Below, one piece after another: positions 10,149 through 21,470 of a stretch of 64,000 bases of DNA. This stretch comes from Camellia lanceoleosa (taxonomy: Eukaryota; Streptophyta; Magnoliopsida; Ericales; Theaceae): contig CM045763.1 in assembly GCA_025200525.1 (NCBI GenBank), forward strand, positions 58,979,530-59,043,529, given 5' to 3'. Both the position numbers and the translations under genes were made by a program. Position 1 is the first letter of the stretch. Every line of letters begins with the position of its first letter. The notes under the pieces were generated by a model. The model did no database searches. It worked only from the letters and a program-made list of their open reading frames with translations, and had not been told where the DNA came from.

Positions 10149-13044
10149 TTATCTAGCCTCAATCACGGATATAGATACACAATTTAGTGAACATTCATCT
10201 GTTTTTCTTGTAGATGATGATTGAGCTTGGATTCCACTTCTCCCAGTATAAAATGCAGGTCTTTTGGGATCAGGCAGTATTGTAGTTACATTTGTAAGCA
10301 TGCAAATAATATCCAACATGGTGGGTCTGTCAATTGCACAGTCTTGTACGTCGAGGAGTCCGACATGAATGCAGCGTAGGAGCTCATTCTCAGGACATTG
10401 GGAGCTGAACACCGGATCCATTAGCTCTAGACTAATACCTTTCTTCCACAAATCCCATGTCTGCAATAATGTTTGTCTTAGACAAAATGTCAATTTCTGA
10501 AGGACAAAGTAGATAGGAAAAGTTGAAGCATAGATAAATTTTAGACTTACCTAGTGACTTGCATGTTCTATAAGGCTGAGAGGGCTTGATAAATGTGAAA
10601 AAAAATAGCATTTTTCTTGCCACTCACAACCTCTAATAGTAGGACCCCAAAACTGAAGACGTCTAGACTTCACTGAGAAGATTCCGTTCATTGCATACTC
10701 AAGAGACATAACCATTGCATTAAATCGTGAAACAAAAACAAAGATGAATATCGGAAATCCATTTAGAACACAAATATATGAAAAAGGATTCCAAGTTTTC
10801 CCCAAGATGTTGCTACTTACTATATTCCCACTGTCCTATTTGTATTTACTTCGGATTCATTTTGTCCAAAAATCCTGGCCAATCCAAAATTTGATATTTT
10901 AGGGTTCATTTGGTCATCAAGTAAGATGTTGCTCGCTTTTAAGTCTCTATGTATTACTCTCATTCGAGAATACTTACGAAGATAAAGCAGTCTTTGTGCT
11001 ACCCCTTCAATAATGCTGAACCGTCTATTCCAACCCAGTAGTTTGCTTTTAGTTCGATCTGTTGCAAATTGAAATCTAAAATTGGAGTGACCAAAGTTTG
11101 AAGAATACTAATTGATAAACCACAAGTTAAATTGGGAATTTCCATCTATAAAAAAAGAAAAAGAAAAGGCTTAAATGGACAGTTTACTAACCAAATAGGA
11201 AGAAATCCAAGCTTTTATTAGGCATATATTCATAAATTAGCATCTTTTCTTTTTTTTGAATGCAATAACCTAATAGTTTGACAAGAGTCATGTGTTGAAG
11301 TTCGGCAATTAGGGTAATCTCATTCTTGAATTCCTGTACTCCTTGGCCTGAACATCTTGCTAGTCTCTTCACCTCAACACTTTGCCCATCTGGTAGTATA
11401 CCCTACACATGTTTTCCTTCGTTAGACATCAACTCTCAATTCTCAATTCAACTCAAATTTGTGTATCATAGTTATACCTTGTAGATTGGCCCGAATCCAC
11501 CTTGTCCCAGCTTGTTGTCAATTGAAAAGTTTTTTGTGGCGGCTGCTATTTGAGGAAGACTATATAACTGCAATTTTGACCTTTGTTTTTACCAAATCCA
11601 AACTTCTCTGTATTATTACGTTTAGAGAAAGGTGTAATTTTAGATCTTAGCAGGAACATAAACTTGTCTTGGTTTGTTTTCCTCTCTCCTGCAAGCAAGT
11701 AAAAGAATTCTAAACTGCATTGACTCGTATATTTAACTCATTTGTAGGCATCAAAAGAGAAACTCTTAGCCGCACCTTCTTGTTCCATGCGTTTTAGGTT
11801 CCTCCATCTTAAGCAGCAGAAAAAACCCAACAGAACCGTTGCTACAACTAGTGCAACTGCTACAAAAGACCATATCCACCAATGCTTCTGTTTACTTCTG
11901 AATGAATTTTTCTTTCTACTTTCTTCACTAGAAATTCTCTCTAAAACAGAATCATAATATCATAATAGGTTAATTACGTTGTCTTGAACATGTTCTTAAT
12001 CACCTCATGATTGCACATTTTCTTTGTTAAATCTTTTAGTGCCCCTATTGGAGAAGTCTTTTGGTAGGTCTTTAATGCATGCGTAACATTTTTAAAGGAG
12101 AAAGAAATCAAGAAGAGGATGCACTATTAAAAACATAAATTTGTAAAAGTCATCAGAAAACATGAACTAAAAAAGAAAATTTGCAAAACGCAATGCTCGA
12201 TGGAAAATCAATCATGACAACACTATGCATACCTTTAGTACTGTTTTTAAGAGTGAGGGTAAATGTCTGTGTTTGCATCAGAAGTGAAATTTGATCCCCT
12301 GCCCCAAAATCCGATTCCAAGACTAGATGAAGAATAAGCAACACAAGAACAATTGTTCCAGCATATGGTATGATAATCACTGAGGGTGAAACTCAAATTA
12401 TACTTAGCATACCAGGAATAGTCGAGGACATCAAAGAAACCTCGTGTAGGCACAAACTACTCAGAACCTTTCCTACACTCTGATGGCTTCTGTTTCAAGC
12501 ACACTGTTGACCCATCCTCCACTGAGTTATGACATGGACTGACTGTCGCGAATCTCCAAGTCCGAGAACCATTGTTCTGAACTAATGCAAAGTACATGAT
12601 TTTGCCCGAGTTGTACTCCCACCTTGCTGCAACAATAGAACTATTCTTGACAAAGTAAGAGAAGTACCTCTCATAGCCATTTGTGACAAACTTGAATTCA
12701 AATTCATAGGACTTTTCTGTCAGCTCCGGTGCCTTTTTGAAACTCCCATTTTTCCATAGCCCACTAGTCCACTGAACATTGTCATGTCGCCAGACAACCA
12801 GTTGGTTGGCACCACCAGGGTCAACTCCCAGTTTCAAAGCCCCTGAATCAGGGACTACCTCACTTGCCCATGAAGTTAGAGTCCAGCTGTGTCCCATCTT
12901 GATATTCATGCCTAGTTTCATCTCAAGGAGTAGATTGTTTGTCGAATAATCAAAATTTGCCTCAAGATTGACCCAAAGGTTCCAGTAGTATATTCCTCTC
13001 GCAAGACCAAGTTGCCAGAATCCAACAGAGTGGCAGTTACATTG

Positions 13045-13682
13045 TGTTGGGTATACCTTCTTATTGGAGTGTGGGACCCAATTAATTTTGGAAAAAGAGT
13101 TTAATTTGGTTTAGTATTAATTATAATATATTTTTATATATTATATTTAATTTGTGGAGACCTAATCTAATTTGGAAACAACTAAAGTTTTGAGAAGAAA
13201 ACCCTAGATTCAAAATATTATGTGTATTGTTTTTCCCAAAGAAAAGTGGCAGCTGTTTTTCTTGGTGAGATAATGCTTCGGAAAAATCAGTGAAAAGCAG
13301 CAGCAAATTGATTTTGGTGAATAAGGTTTGGTGCATCTTTGTTTGGGTGCTTTGGTGGTGTTGATTTGGGTTGTTATTTTGGGTCTTCTATATTTCTGAT
13401 TTTGAAGATTTTGGTTTATCTATTTGGTGAGGTCTTTCTTCTTGTTTATTTGTGATTATTTGGAATTCACTTAAGGGTGGTTCGTGAGACCATTTGTGTC
13501 TCGTTTGTAATCGTTTGGAACTTATTTGGTTGATAGTGGAATCAGATTTCGATCCCATGGACGTACCTCACATTGAGGGAACCACGTAAAAATTCTTGTG
13601 TTGCCTTTGATTTAATTTTTCCGCATTAGTTTTTATTCCCATTGATTGATTTACTTGTGGGAATCATCGATTTTCCCTAACA
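13045..13682 (+). repeat. 5' LTR of Copia 1
   Basis: 638-bp repeat beginning TGTTGGGTATACC and ending CCCTAACA, directly followed by the primer-binding site. It is AT-rich with TATATTTTTATATATT near the start. A diverged solo copy of this LTR family is at 25571-26288 in the opposite orientation. Confidence 0.92.
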
Positions 13683-13706
13683 ATTGGTATCAGAGCTTAT
13701 GGTTTA

Positions 13707-16700
13707 TTGGAGTTTATTTATTTGTGTAAATCAATGGAGGGGAATGTGGGTCGTATGTCTAGCTTTAATGGAAGCAATTGGGTAACTTGGCAAACTAAAA
13801 TAGATGACCTATTATTTTGTAAAGATTTGTATAGACTCATTGAGGGTGATAGTGACAAATCAAAAGATGGTTCTTTTCAAAGAAAGACATTGAGTGTTAC
13901 TATTGTCATGAGAAATGGCACATGAAGCGAGAATGCCGAAAGCTCAAAAATAAGGAGAAAAAGCGTGACAAAGGTGTGGATAAGAAGCAAGAAGACACAA
14001 CGGCAGTTACTACCGATGATCTCATGGTCGTTTGTGAAGATGATTGTATCAATTTTGTGGGCCAAGAGAGTCATTGGGTGATTAATTCCGGTGCTTCTTT
14101 TCATGTGACTTCTCGAGTTGATTTCTTCACTACCTACACTGTAGAAGATTATGGTTCTGTTCGAATGGGTAATGAAGGTTTGTCCAAGATTATCGGCATA
14201 GGTGATGTTTGTTTGGAAACGAATTTGGGCTGCAAATTGTTGCTTAAAGATGTGAGGCATGTTCCCGACATTCGCCTCAATTTGATCTCTACTGGGAAGC
14301 TAGATGATGAAGGCTTCAACAACAAATTTGGTGATGGAATATGGAAGCTCACAAAGGGTTCTTTGGTGGTGGCTAAGTGCAAGAAGACTCATACACTTTA
14401 TTCGATGCAAGGAAAAATTTGTAAAGGTGTTGTCAATGCACTTGAAGATGATACTTCTACCGAATTGTGGCACAAGCGGCTTGGTCATATGAGTGAAAAG
14501 GGGCTGCAAGTTTTGTTCAAGAAAGAACTTCTACCGGGTTTGAAAGGTACACATCTTAAAACTTGTGTTCATTGTTTGGCGGGTAAACAACATAGAGTTT
14601 CTTTTCATAAAAATGTTGCTTCTAGAAAAGAAAAGGTTTTGGAGTTGATTCATTCGGATGTTTGTGGTCCTTTAAAAGTTAGAACACATGGTGGTGCACT
14701 TTATTTTGTTACTTTCATTGATGATTATTCAAGGAAAGTTTGGGCTTTTCTACTAAAAACTAAAGATCAAGTTCTAGAAGTATTTAAGCATTTTCAAGCC
14801 ATGGTTGAAAGAGAAACAGGGCAGAAATTGAAGTGCATCCGATCAAACAATGGTGGTGAATACATTGGGCCATTTGATGAGTATTGTCGTAGCCAAGGTA
14901 TTCGGCACCAAAAGACAGTTAAGAAGACTCCTCAACAAAATGGCGTTGCCGAGAGGATGAATCGCACCATTGTAGAAAAAACAAGGTGTTTGCTTTCACA
15001 AGCTAAATTGCCAAGATCCTTTTGAGGTGAGGCAATGAGTACAGCGGTTGACGTGATCAATTTGTCTCCTTGCTATCCTTTGAATGGTGATGTTCCTGAA
15101 AGAGTTTGGACTGGAAAAGATGTGTCTTATGAGCACTTGAGAGTGTTTAGTTACCGAGCTTTTGTTCACATTCCAAAGGATGAGAGGTCCAAGCTTGATA
15201 GTAAGTCAAGATAATGTGTTTTTCTTGGCTATAGGCGTGATGAATTCGGGTATAGATTATAGGATCCGGTCGACAAGAAAGTCATTCGAAGCCGTGATGT
15301 TGTGTTTCTTGAAGACCAAACAATTGAAGACTTTAGTAAAGGTGATCAACCGGAGCCAAAAACTAGTGATCTCATTGACATCGATCCATCTCCTTCATCT
15401 TCAGTTGATGATGAAAATGGAGGAGATGTGCAGCCACCTATTGAAGATGTAGAGGATGATGCTAATCCTAATGAAGTTGAGCCAGAAATTGAGAAAGAGC
15501 ATCCAACTCAAGAACCGCCACCACAACTTGAGTTGAGGAAATCTACAAGGGACCGATAACCTTCAAGAAAGTATCCTCCCAATGAGTTTGTGTTGATTTC
15601 TGATCAAGGGGAGCCGGAGAGCTACCAAGAAGCAATTGAGCATGCAAAGAAAGGTGATTGGAAAAAAGGCCATGGAAAAGGAGATGAATTCTTTACTTGA
15701 AAATCACACCTATGATTTAATGAAGTTGCCTAAGGGGAGGAAAATTCTCAAAAATAAGTGGGTTTTCAAATTGAAGAATGATGGCAAGAATCTGAGGTAC
15801 AAGGCACGTCTTGTTGTGAAAGGCTTTGAGCAAAAGAAAGGTATTGACTTTGATAAGATTTTCTCGCCGGTTGTAAAGATGTCTTCTATTCGGGTTGTAC
15901 CTAGCATGGCTGCAAGTATGAACCTTGAAGTTGAGCAACTTGATGTGAAGACCACATTTCTTCATGGTGATCTTGAAGAAGAAATTTACATGGAGCAACC
16001 GGAAGGTTTTGTAGAGAAAGGGAAAGAGAAATTTGTTTACAAATTGAAGAAAAGTTTGTATGGCCTCAAGCAAGCTCCACGACAATGGTACAAAAAATTT
16101 GACTATTTCATGATGAATAATGATTTTCTAAAACCACTTCGGACCATTGTGTGTGTGTGAAAAAAATTTCGAATAGCAAATTTATTATTCTTTTGCTTTA
16201 TGTTGAGGACATGTTAATTGTGGGTCAAGATTCTATCATGATTAACGGGTTGAAATTGGAGTTAAGCAAGTCTTTTGCTATGAAAGATTTGGGACCGGCA
16301 AAGCAAATTCTTGGTATGAAAATTGTTCGTGATCGCAAAGAGGGACTGATTTGGTTGTCTCAAGAAAGCTACATTGAGAAAGTTCTTGAGAGGTTCAACA
16401 TGGATAAAGCAAAGCCGGTTGGTTGTCCACTTGCAGGTCACTTCAAACTTAGTTCGAATCAATGTCCCACAAGTGAGAAAAACAAAGAAGAGATGTTGAA
16501 AGTTCCTTATGCTTCAGCAGTTGGTTCTTTGATGTACGTCATGGTTTGTACAAGGCCGGATATTGCTCACGCCGTTGGTGTGATGAGTCGGTTTCTCTCT
16601 AATCCGGGTAAAGAACATTGGGCAGCGGTAAAATGGATTCTAAGATATCTTCGAGGGACTTCGAGGGTGTGTTTGTGTTTTGGGGATGGTACGCCGATGC

Positions 16701-17170
16701 TTGATGGGTTCACAGATTCTGACATGGCTGGTGATGTTGATTTTAGGAAATCTACTTCGGGGTATTTGATGACTTTTGCAGGGGGAGCTGTGGCATGGCA
16801 ATCTAAATTACAAAAATGTGTTGCTCTCTCAACTACCGAAGCTGAATTTATTGCCATTACAGAAGCTTGCAAAGAAGAGTTATGGTTGAAGAAATTTTTG
16901 CAAGAGTTGGGTTTAAAGCAAGAAAAGTATGTGCTTTATTATGATAGTCAAAGTGCTATTCACTTGAGTAAAAATTCTACCTTTCATTCGAGATCGAAAC
17001 ACATTGATGTGAGATACCATTGGATTCGTGATGTGTTAGATTCGAAATTGCTACAACTCGAAAAGGTTCACACAGATGATAATATTTCAGATATGTTGAC
17101 AAAGGCTTTGTCGAGGGACAAACATTTAAAGTGTCGAACTTTGGCGGGTATGGTTGATATCTCCACCTAA
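13707..17170 (+). pseudogene. Copia 1 gag-pol polyprotein, defective
   Basis: The gag start (SSFNGSNWVTWQTKIDDLL) is joined after about 45 residues to the zinc knuckle (CYYCHEKWHMKREC, 13886-13927), so most of gag is deleted. Then follow protease, pre-integrase LWHKRLGHM, integrase (HSDVCG...QQNGVAERMNRT), reverse transcriptase (KTTFLHGDLEEEIYM, YGLKQAPRQWY) and RNase H (TDSDMAGD, LSTTEAEF, HIDVRYHWIRD). Catalytic changes: protease DSGAS reads NSGAS, integrase DNGGEY reads NNGGEY, and RT YVDD reads YVED. In-frame stops are at 15023-15025, 15212-15214 and 15557-15559. Frameshifts lie in an A-run near 15660 and near 16130. It cannot encode a working polyprotein. Confidence 0.9.
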
Positions 17171-17187
17171 GTCAGTAGGGGGAGAAT

Positions 17188-17788
17188 TGTTGGGTATACC
17201 TCCTTATTGGAGTGTGGGACCCAATTGATTTTGGAAAAAGAGTTTAATTTGATTTAGTATTAATTATAATATATTTTTATATATTATATTTAATTTGTGG
17301 AGACCTAATCTAATTTGGAAACAACTAAAGTTTTGAGAAGAAAACCTTAGATTCAAAATATTATGTGTATTGTTTTTCCCAAAGAAAAGTGACAGCTGTT
17401 TTTCTTGGTGAGATAATGCTTCGGAAAAATCAGTGAAAAGCAGCAGCAAATTGATTTTGGTGAATAAGGTTTGGTGCATCTTTGTTTGGGTGCTTTGGTG
17501 GTATTGATTTGGGTTGTTATTTTGGGTCTTCTATTTTGAAGATTTTGATTCATCTATTTGGTGAGGTCTTTCCTCTTGTTTATTTGTGATTATTTGGAAT
17601 TCACCTAAGGGGGGTTTGTGAGACCATTCGTGTCTCGTTTGTAATCGTTTGGAACTTATTTGGTTGATAGTGGAATCGGATTTCAATCCCGTGGACGTAC
17701 CTCACATTGGGAGAATCACGTAAAAAATTTTGTGTTGCCTTTAATTTAATTTTTCCGCATTAATTTTTATTCCATTGATTAATTTACA
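17188..17788 (+). repeat. 3' LTR of Copia 1
   Basis: Starts TGTTGGGTATACC right after the polypurine tract and ends TTTACA next to the CATTG duplication. It lacks about 25 bp near its end compared with the 5' LTR and has a small deletion in the TCTATTTTGAAG region. Confidence 0.92.
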
Positions 17789-18870
17789 CATTGCTCATTG
17801 ATGTTCCCAGTGCCCGATCAGAGTTTATTACAATGCCCTGTCCCTTGGCATACATGATTTTCAACTTGCCATCGCTGCCCATTGTAACGACTCCAGAAGA
17901 ATCGGGTACTGGAATTTGCCGGTTGGCCAACCACACTGGGACATGTGATACCCTGTCGTACCATATTGCCAAGTAATGAGAACCAGATGATCCAGTGTTG
18001 GTGGAACCCCGATAGAGAGGGGCTAAAGAAGCCAAACCTGAAGACGGCTTGAGCAGAAATGAGTTGCTCCCAATCTCGGAGCTGTTGGCCGGGCCTTATA
18101 GAATCTGTTGCTGCATAGGTAAGATAGGGAAATATTTCCATGTAGAGGCGTGACAATGTTAGAAGGATGAGGCTTCCAGGAGACAGGACAAATGTGTCGT
18201 TGCTGATAATCACTCACAAGTTTGTTTTCTTCTTTTATATTTGAAGTTTGAGGAACTTACTGTAGAAACAATAAGATCAATGGGTCCAAGTGCGCTCAAC
18301 ATTCAACTTTTGAATTCAAGACTCCTTAGGCTAGAAAATTCTATAGGTCACATTCTCTTGGAGTTTGAGTTTATGAAAAAGTGTCCAACGTCTGATTATA
18401 TTAAGGGTAATTACACTAATGATCTTTATAGTTTGAGTTTTGTATCATTTTGATCCTTAACTTTTTAATTGTGACATATTTGATTTCGAATTTTAAATCT
18501 TGTTCTAAATAAGGGCAATTAAAAATATCATTACTCAATTTTAAGGGAAAAATCGTCAATTTAATAAAATATAAACTAATTTGACATAAATGTTAAAGAA
18601 ATATCTTTTCAATTTTTAAAAATTATTTCTATCCACTAAAAATAAAATTATGTAAAATTGATAAATCTTTTAGACATTTATTTATTTATTTATTTTTACT
18701 AAATTAATTTTTATTATGTGTTTGGATGATGATCATATAATGGATAGTTGTTTTTATTTTCATTACATTAGTTTTTATTTTTTCAAAAGTCAAATATGGC
18801 GACAACTTTGATATCATTATTAAACAAATCCATTAAATCAAAAAATTTAAAACTAAAAATATTTCATATA

Positions 18871-19237
18871 GGCCTCGTTTGGGAAGTGGCTATTTTAGTA
18901 GGCTATTTGGCTTTTTGGCTATTTTAGTGACTATTTTAGTTTTTGTGTTTGGGAAGATGAGATGGATTTTATTTGAGTTGTTGTATTGAAAAATGTGTTG
19001 AAATGATATTTAAAATTAAAATGACAACTTTATCCTCAAAAAAATATTTTTTTAAATTACTAGTAAGGGGTAAAATCGTAATTTACTCTTGCTAGTCCTA
19101 CACCGCATGCATTTGTCTTGATGTAGGTCAAATTTTTTTTCTTTTTCTTTTTTGAAAACCCATGCACAGTGCCGATTTTAGGCTATTTTCACAAATGAGG
19201 CTATTTTAGCCTCATTTTGTGCTTCCCAAACACCCCC
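18871..19237. repeat. GTTTGG-type MITE (367 bp)
   Basis: Left end GGCCTCGTTTGGGAAGTGGC; right end read in reverse GGGGGTGTTTGGGAAGCAC. ATA flanks both sides. The interior has repeated GGCTATTTTAG. It is nested in the loop of the 18402-19830 inverted repeat. Confidence 0.65.
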
Positions 19238-19240
19238 ATA

Positions 19241-19453
19241 GTCTTCGTTTGGCATTGGCTTTTTTAGCTGGCTTTTTTGTATTGAAACTTTTTTAGTCTC
19301 GTTTGGTTTGGCTTTTTTTGTCTTATTTGACTTTTGTGAGAGAAAAAAGTGTAATGATTTTGATTTGAATGTGATACTTTGTCTTATTGACTTATATAGC
19401 CAATTTTGTCTTTTTGTTCTTTTTTAGCCAAAAATCTAAAACCAAACAAAGCT
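19241..19453. repeat. Second GTTTGG-type MITE, adjacent
   Basis: Starts GTCTTCGTTTGGCATTGGC three bases after the previous MITE. It ends with CCAAACAAAGCTA, the inverted form of its start, and contains GGCTTTTTTAGCTGGC and TTTTTAGCC blocks. It is non-coding. Confidence 0.55.
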
Positions 19454-19830
19454 AGTATATATTGATTACATGTTAAAAACTTAACAACTACCCATTACAT
19501 AATCATCATCCAAAAACATAATAAAAATTAATTTGATAAAAAAAAATAAATAAATATCTAAAGAATTTATCAATTTTACATAATTTTATCTTTGGTAAGT
19601 AGAAATAATTTTTTAAAATTCAAAAATATTTTTTTGGACATTTATTTTTGTCAAATTAGTTTATATTTTATCAAATTAATGATTTTGTCCTTGAAATTGA
19701 GCAATGATATTTTCAATTGTCCTTATTTGAAACAAGATTCAAAATTCAAGATCAAATGTGTCACAATTGAAAAGTTATGGACCAAAGTGACACGAGCCCA
19801 AAACTATAGGGACTTCAATTTGCACTTATA

Positions 19831-21053
19831 TTAATTTAATTTACTAACATATTAACATCCTACCTCCCTAGTGCAAGAAAAAAGAGAAAAAGAGAAAAAG
19901 AGAAGTAGCAGCTCTCCCTTAAATGCATATGGAAAATGCTTGGAAACTCTAATTGAGCGTCCCTAATTACCCTAATGATGTGGAATAGGCTTCATTCCTC
20001 ACTCATTTATCTTTCTTCTTTTTCACCTTATTAGAGGTCAAAATAGAAATAATATATTAGAGGAAGAATCACCACTCAATACATATTGAGACCAATAAGA
20101 AGTATGGGTCAGGGAGCACATGCCATGAAAGTCTCCAAACTTCCCAACTGGTCAATTATTGCTTACTCATTTGATTTGACTTAGCTGACTCTGTTGATTA
20201 GGAATCATATGACATTATTGATAATTTCAAATTACAGACAGTTTCATCTGCAATCTTATGGTTTTATTAATTTCCAATGTAACATATATTTCTCGAATCG
20301 TGGACTTATATATTTTAATGTTTTAAATTTGACTTCTCTTGATATTGCATCCGGTCTTGCTGCATATAATTTGTGGGTATCTAGGATTTTACTTTGCAGG
20401 GGTGGTTCCAATATAAACCTCTAAGGAGGTTCCTTGTGAGAAAAAAAAAATTGTAGTTGTTCTCTAATTTCATGATTGACCTGTTCCAGTATAGTTTCGT
20501 GAGATAATTAAGTTTATTCTTAGCATGAAGCATAGTCTATTCTTCAAAAGTTTCACTGTTTTTTGCATGATAGTTCGTTACTAAAATCCAAGAAGAACAA
20601 AACAAAGGCACTTCATTTGCACACTACTTTATTGCCCTCTGGTGTGACTTCTTTATGAAGAAAAATAACTGGTATAATATAACCCGTACAAATATTCTTA
20701 TAATTTCATGTGCTTAATAAGTGGAGTTGACTCTTTTTTTAACCAAAGAGAGAAGATAAAAAAATCTTCATATTTTTATGTATGTATTTTTTTGAAGGCA
20801 AAACACACAAAAATTGTTTGACAAACAGTTTACAAAAAACCATTTTTGTACAAAAATAAAAATATGGCTGTTTTTTAAATTTCTTTGTTCTTGTTTTTGA
20901 ATAAACAATAAAGATAACAACATTACTATTTAGACCCAAAAATTAGACTCAGTTTCTAAATATAGTGATGTATCAAGAAGATGATTCATTAATAATTAAA
21001 TAATTATCAATAAATTATCTTCTTGACCTGTCACTGAGTATAAAAGTAGACTT
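19831..21053. other. Intergenic, nothing recognised
   Basis: AT-rich. Short open frames at 20194-20424 (+) and 20739-20939 (-) show no motif or gene-like composition and are not called. Confidence 0.5.
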
Positions 21054-21375
21054 TGTTAAAATTAATGCCATATTTACATTAGACACATTGGATACATTGC
21101 ATGCATTAGATACATTGAGTTCATACATTCTTTGTATTCATGTATTTTTATATTCATGTATTTTATATTTATTAAGTACATTATCTAGATTATATTCATG
21201 TACCTAATTAATTGTAAGGTTGTTTAGGTTCATGGATCTTATTCATTGAACTTATGTGTAATCTTCTCTATATAAAAGGATGTAAGCCTATGAGCAAAAT
21301 GTATGAATCAATAAGTGAGAAAAATTCAATACAAAATATAGTTCATTGTAAAGAGAGTTTTATCAAAAGCTAACA
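21054..21375 (+). repeat. 5' LTR of Copia 2, with TATA box
   Basis: 322-bp LTR. A clear TATATAAAA at 21269-21277 (again at 23751-23759 in the 3' LTR) marks the likely element promoter. The sequence contains repeated TACATTGGATACATTG and TTCATGTATTTT units. Confidence 0.88.
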
Positions 21376-21470
21376 TAAGTGATATCAGAGCTTTGGTTGG
21401 GTCAAGAGCAAGCTGGGCGTAAAGATCGGATACGGAAAAACAAGTCTCGAAGAAGAACAAACCGACGTCC

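Larger units (their letters stand above)
13045..17788 (+). mobile_element. Copia LTR retrotransposon 1 (Tork/Tnt1-like), decayed
   Basis: 5' LTR 13045-13682, 3' LTR 17188-17788, both starting TGTTGGGTATACC. A perfect 5-bp target duplication CATTG lies at 13040-13044 and 17789-17793. The PBS TGGTATCAGAGC is at 13685-13696 and the polypurine tract AGTAGGGGGAGAAT at 17174-17187. The LTRs differ at scattered bases and by a 3' truncation of the right copy, so the insertion is not very recent but is far younger than the gene it interrupts. It lies opposite to the receptor kinase. Removing element plus one duplication copy restores the lectin frame across the junction, so it entered a lectin-coding exon. 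Confidence 0.93.
10149..18213 (-). pseudogene. G-type lectin S-domain receptor kinase (SD1, CES101-like), interrupted by Copia
   Basis: Family role: plasma-membrane receptor with an extracellular mannose-lectin-like domain and a cytosolic Ser/Thr kinase. The order on the minus strand is: B-lectin (about 18125-17789, then 13039 onward, with TLLDSGNLVL); S-locus glycoprotein domain; PAN motif CWNNCSCVAY; transmembrane WSFVAVALVVATVLLGFF (about 11850); glycine loop [11 protein letters not shown] (exon about 11690-11478); exon 11402-11192 with VEVKRL; exon about 11066-10835 with HRDLKASN; exon about 10710-10552; and last exon about 10500-10149 ending VSISVIEAR. Seven exons is the usual SD1 plan. 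Lesions: Copia insertion 13045-17788; frameshift near 18010; TAG at 12457-12459 where Trp is expected; frameshift near 12255; one-base insertion near 10670 (KSDVFSFG lost); DFG changed to NFG; SPEYAMNG changed to SLEYAMNG. The signal-peptide end is unclear. It is surely non-functional as a kinase. Confidence 0.88.
18402..19830. repeat. Long inverted repeat (arms about 348 bp) with nested MITEs in the loop
   Basis: The left arm 18402-18750 and right arm 19486-19830 are imperfect inverted copies along their full length (left TTTTTAATTGTGACATATTT against reversed right TTTTCAATTGTGACACATTT; left GTTTGGATGATGATCA against reversed right TTTTTGGATGATGATTA). The roughly 735-bp loop contains two GTTTGG-type MITEs. 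It lies just upstream of the receptor-kinase start. A small open frame at 19592-19834 is arm sequence, not a gene. Confidence 0.75.

Noticed and set aside
13045..17788. Possibility of an endogenous pararetrovirus
   Set aside because: Domain order integrase before reverse transcriptase, LTRs, PBS and 5-bp target duplication show a Copia retrotransposon.
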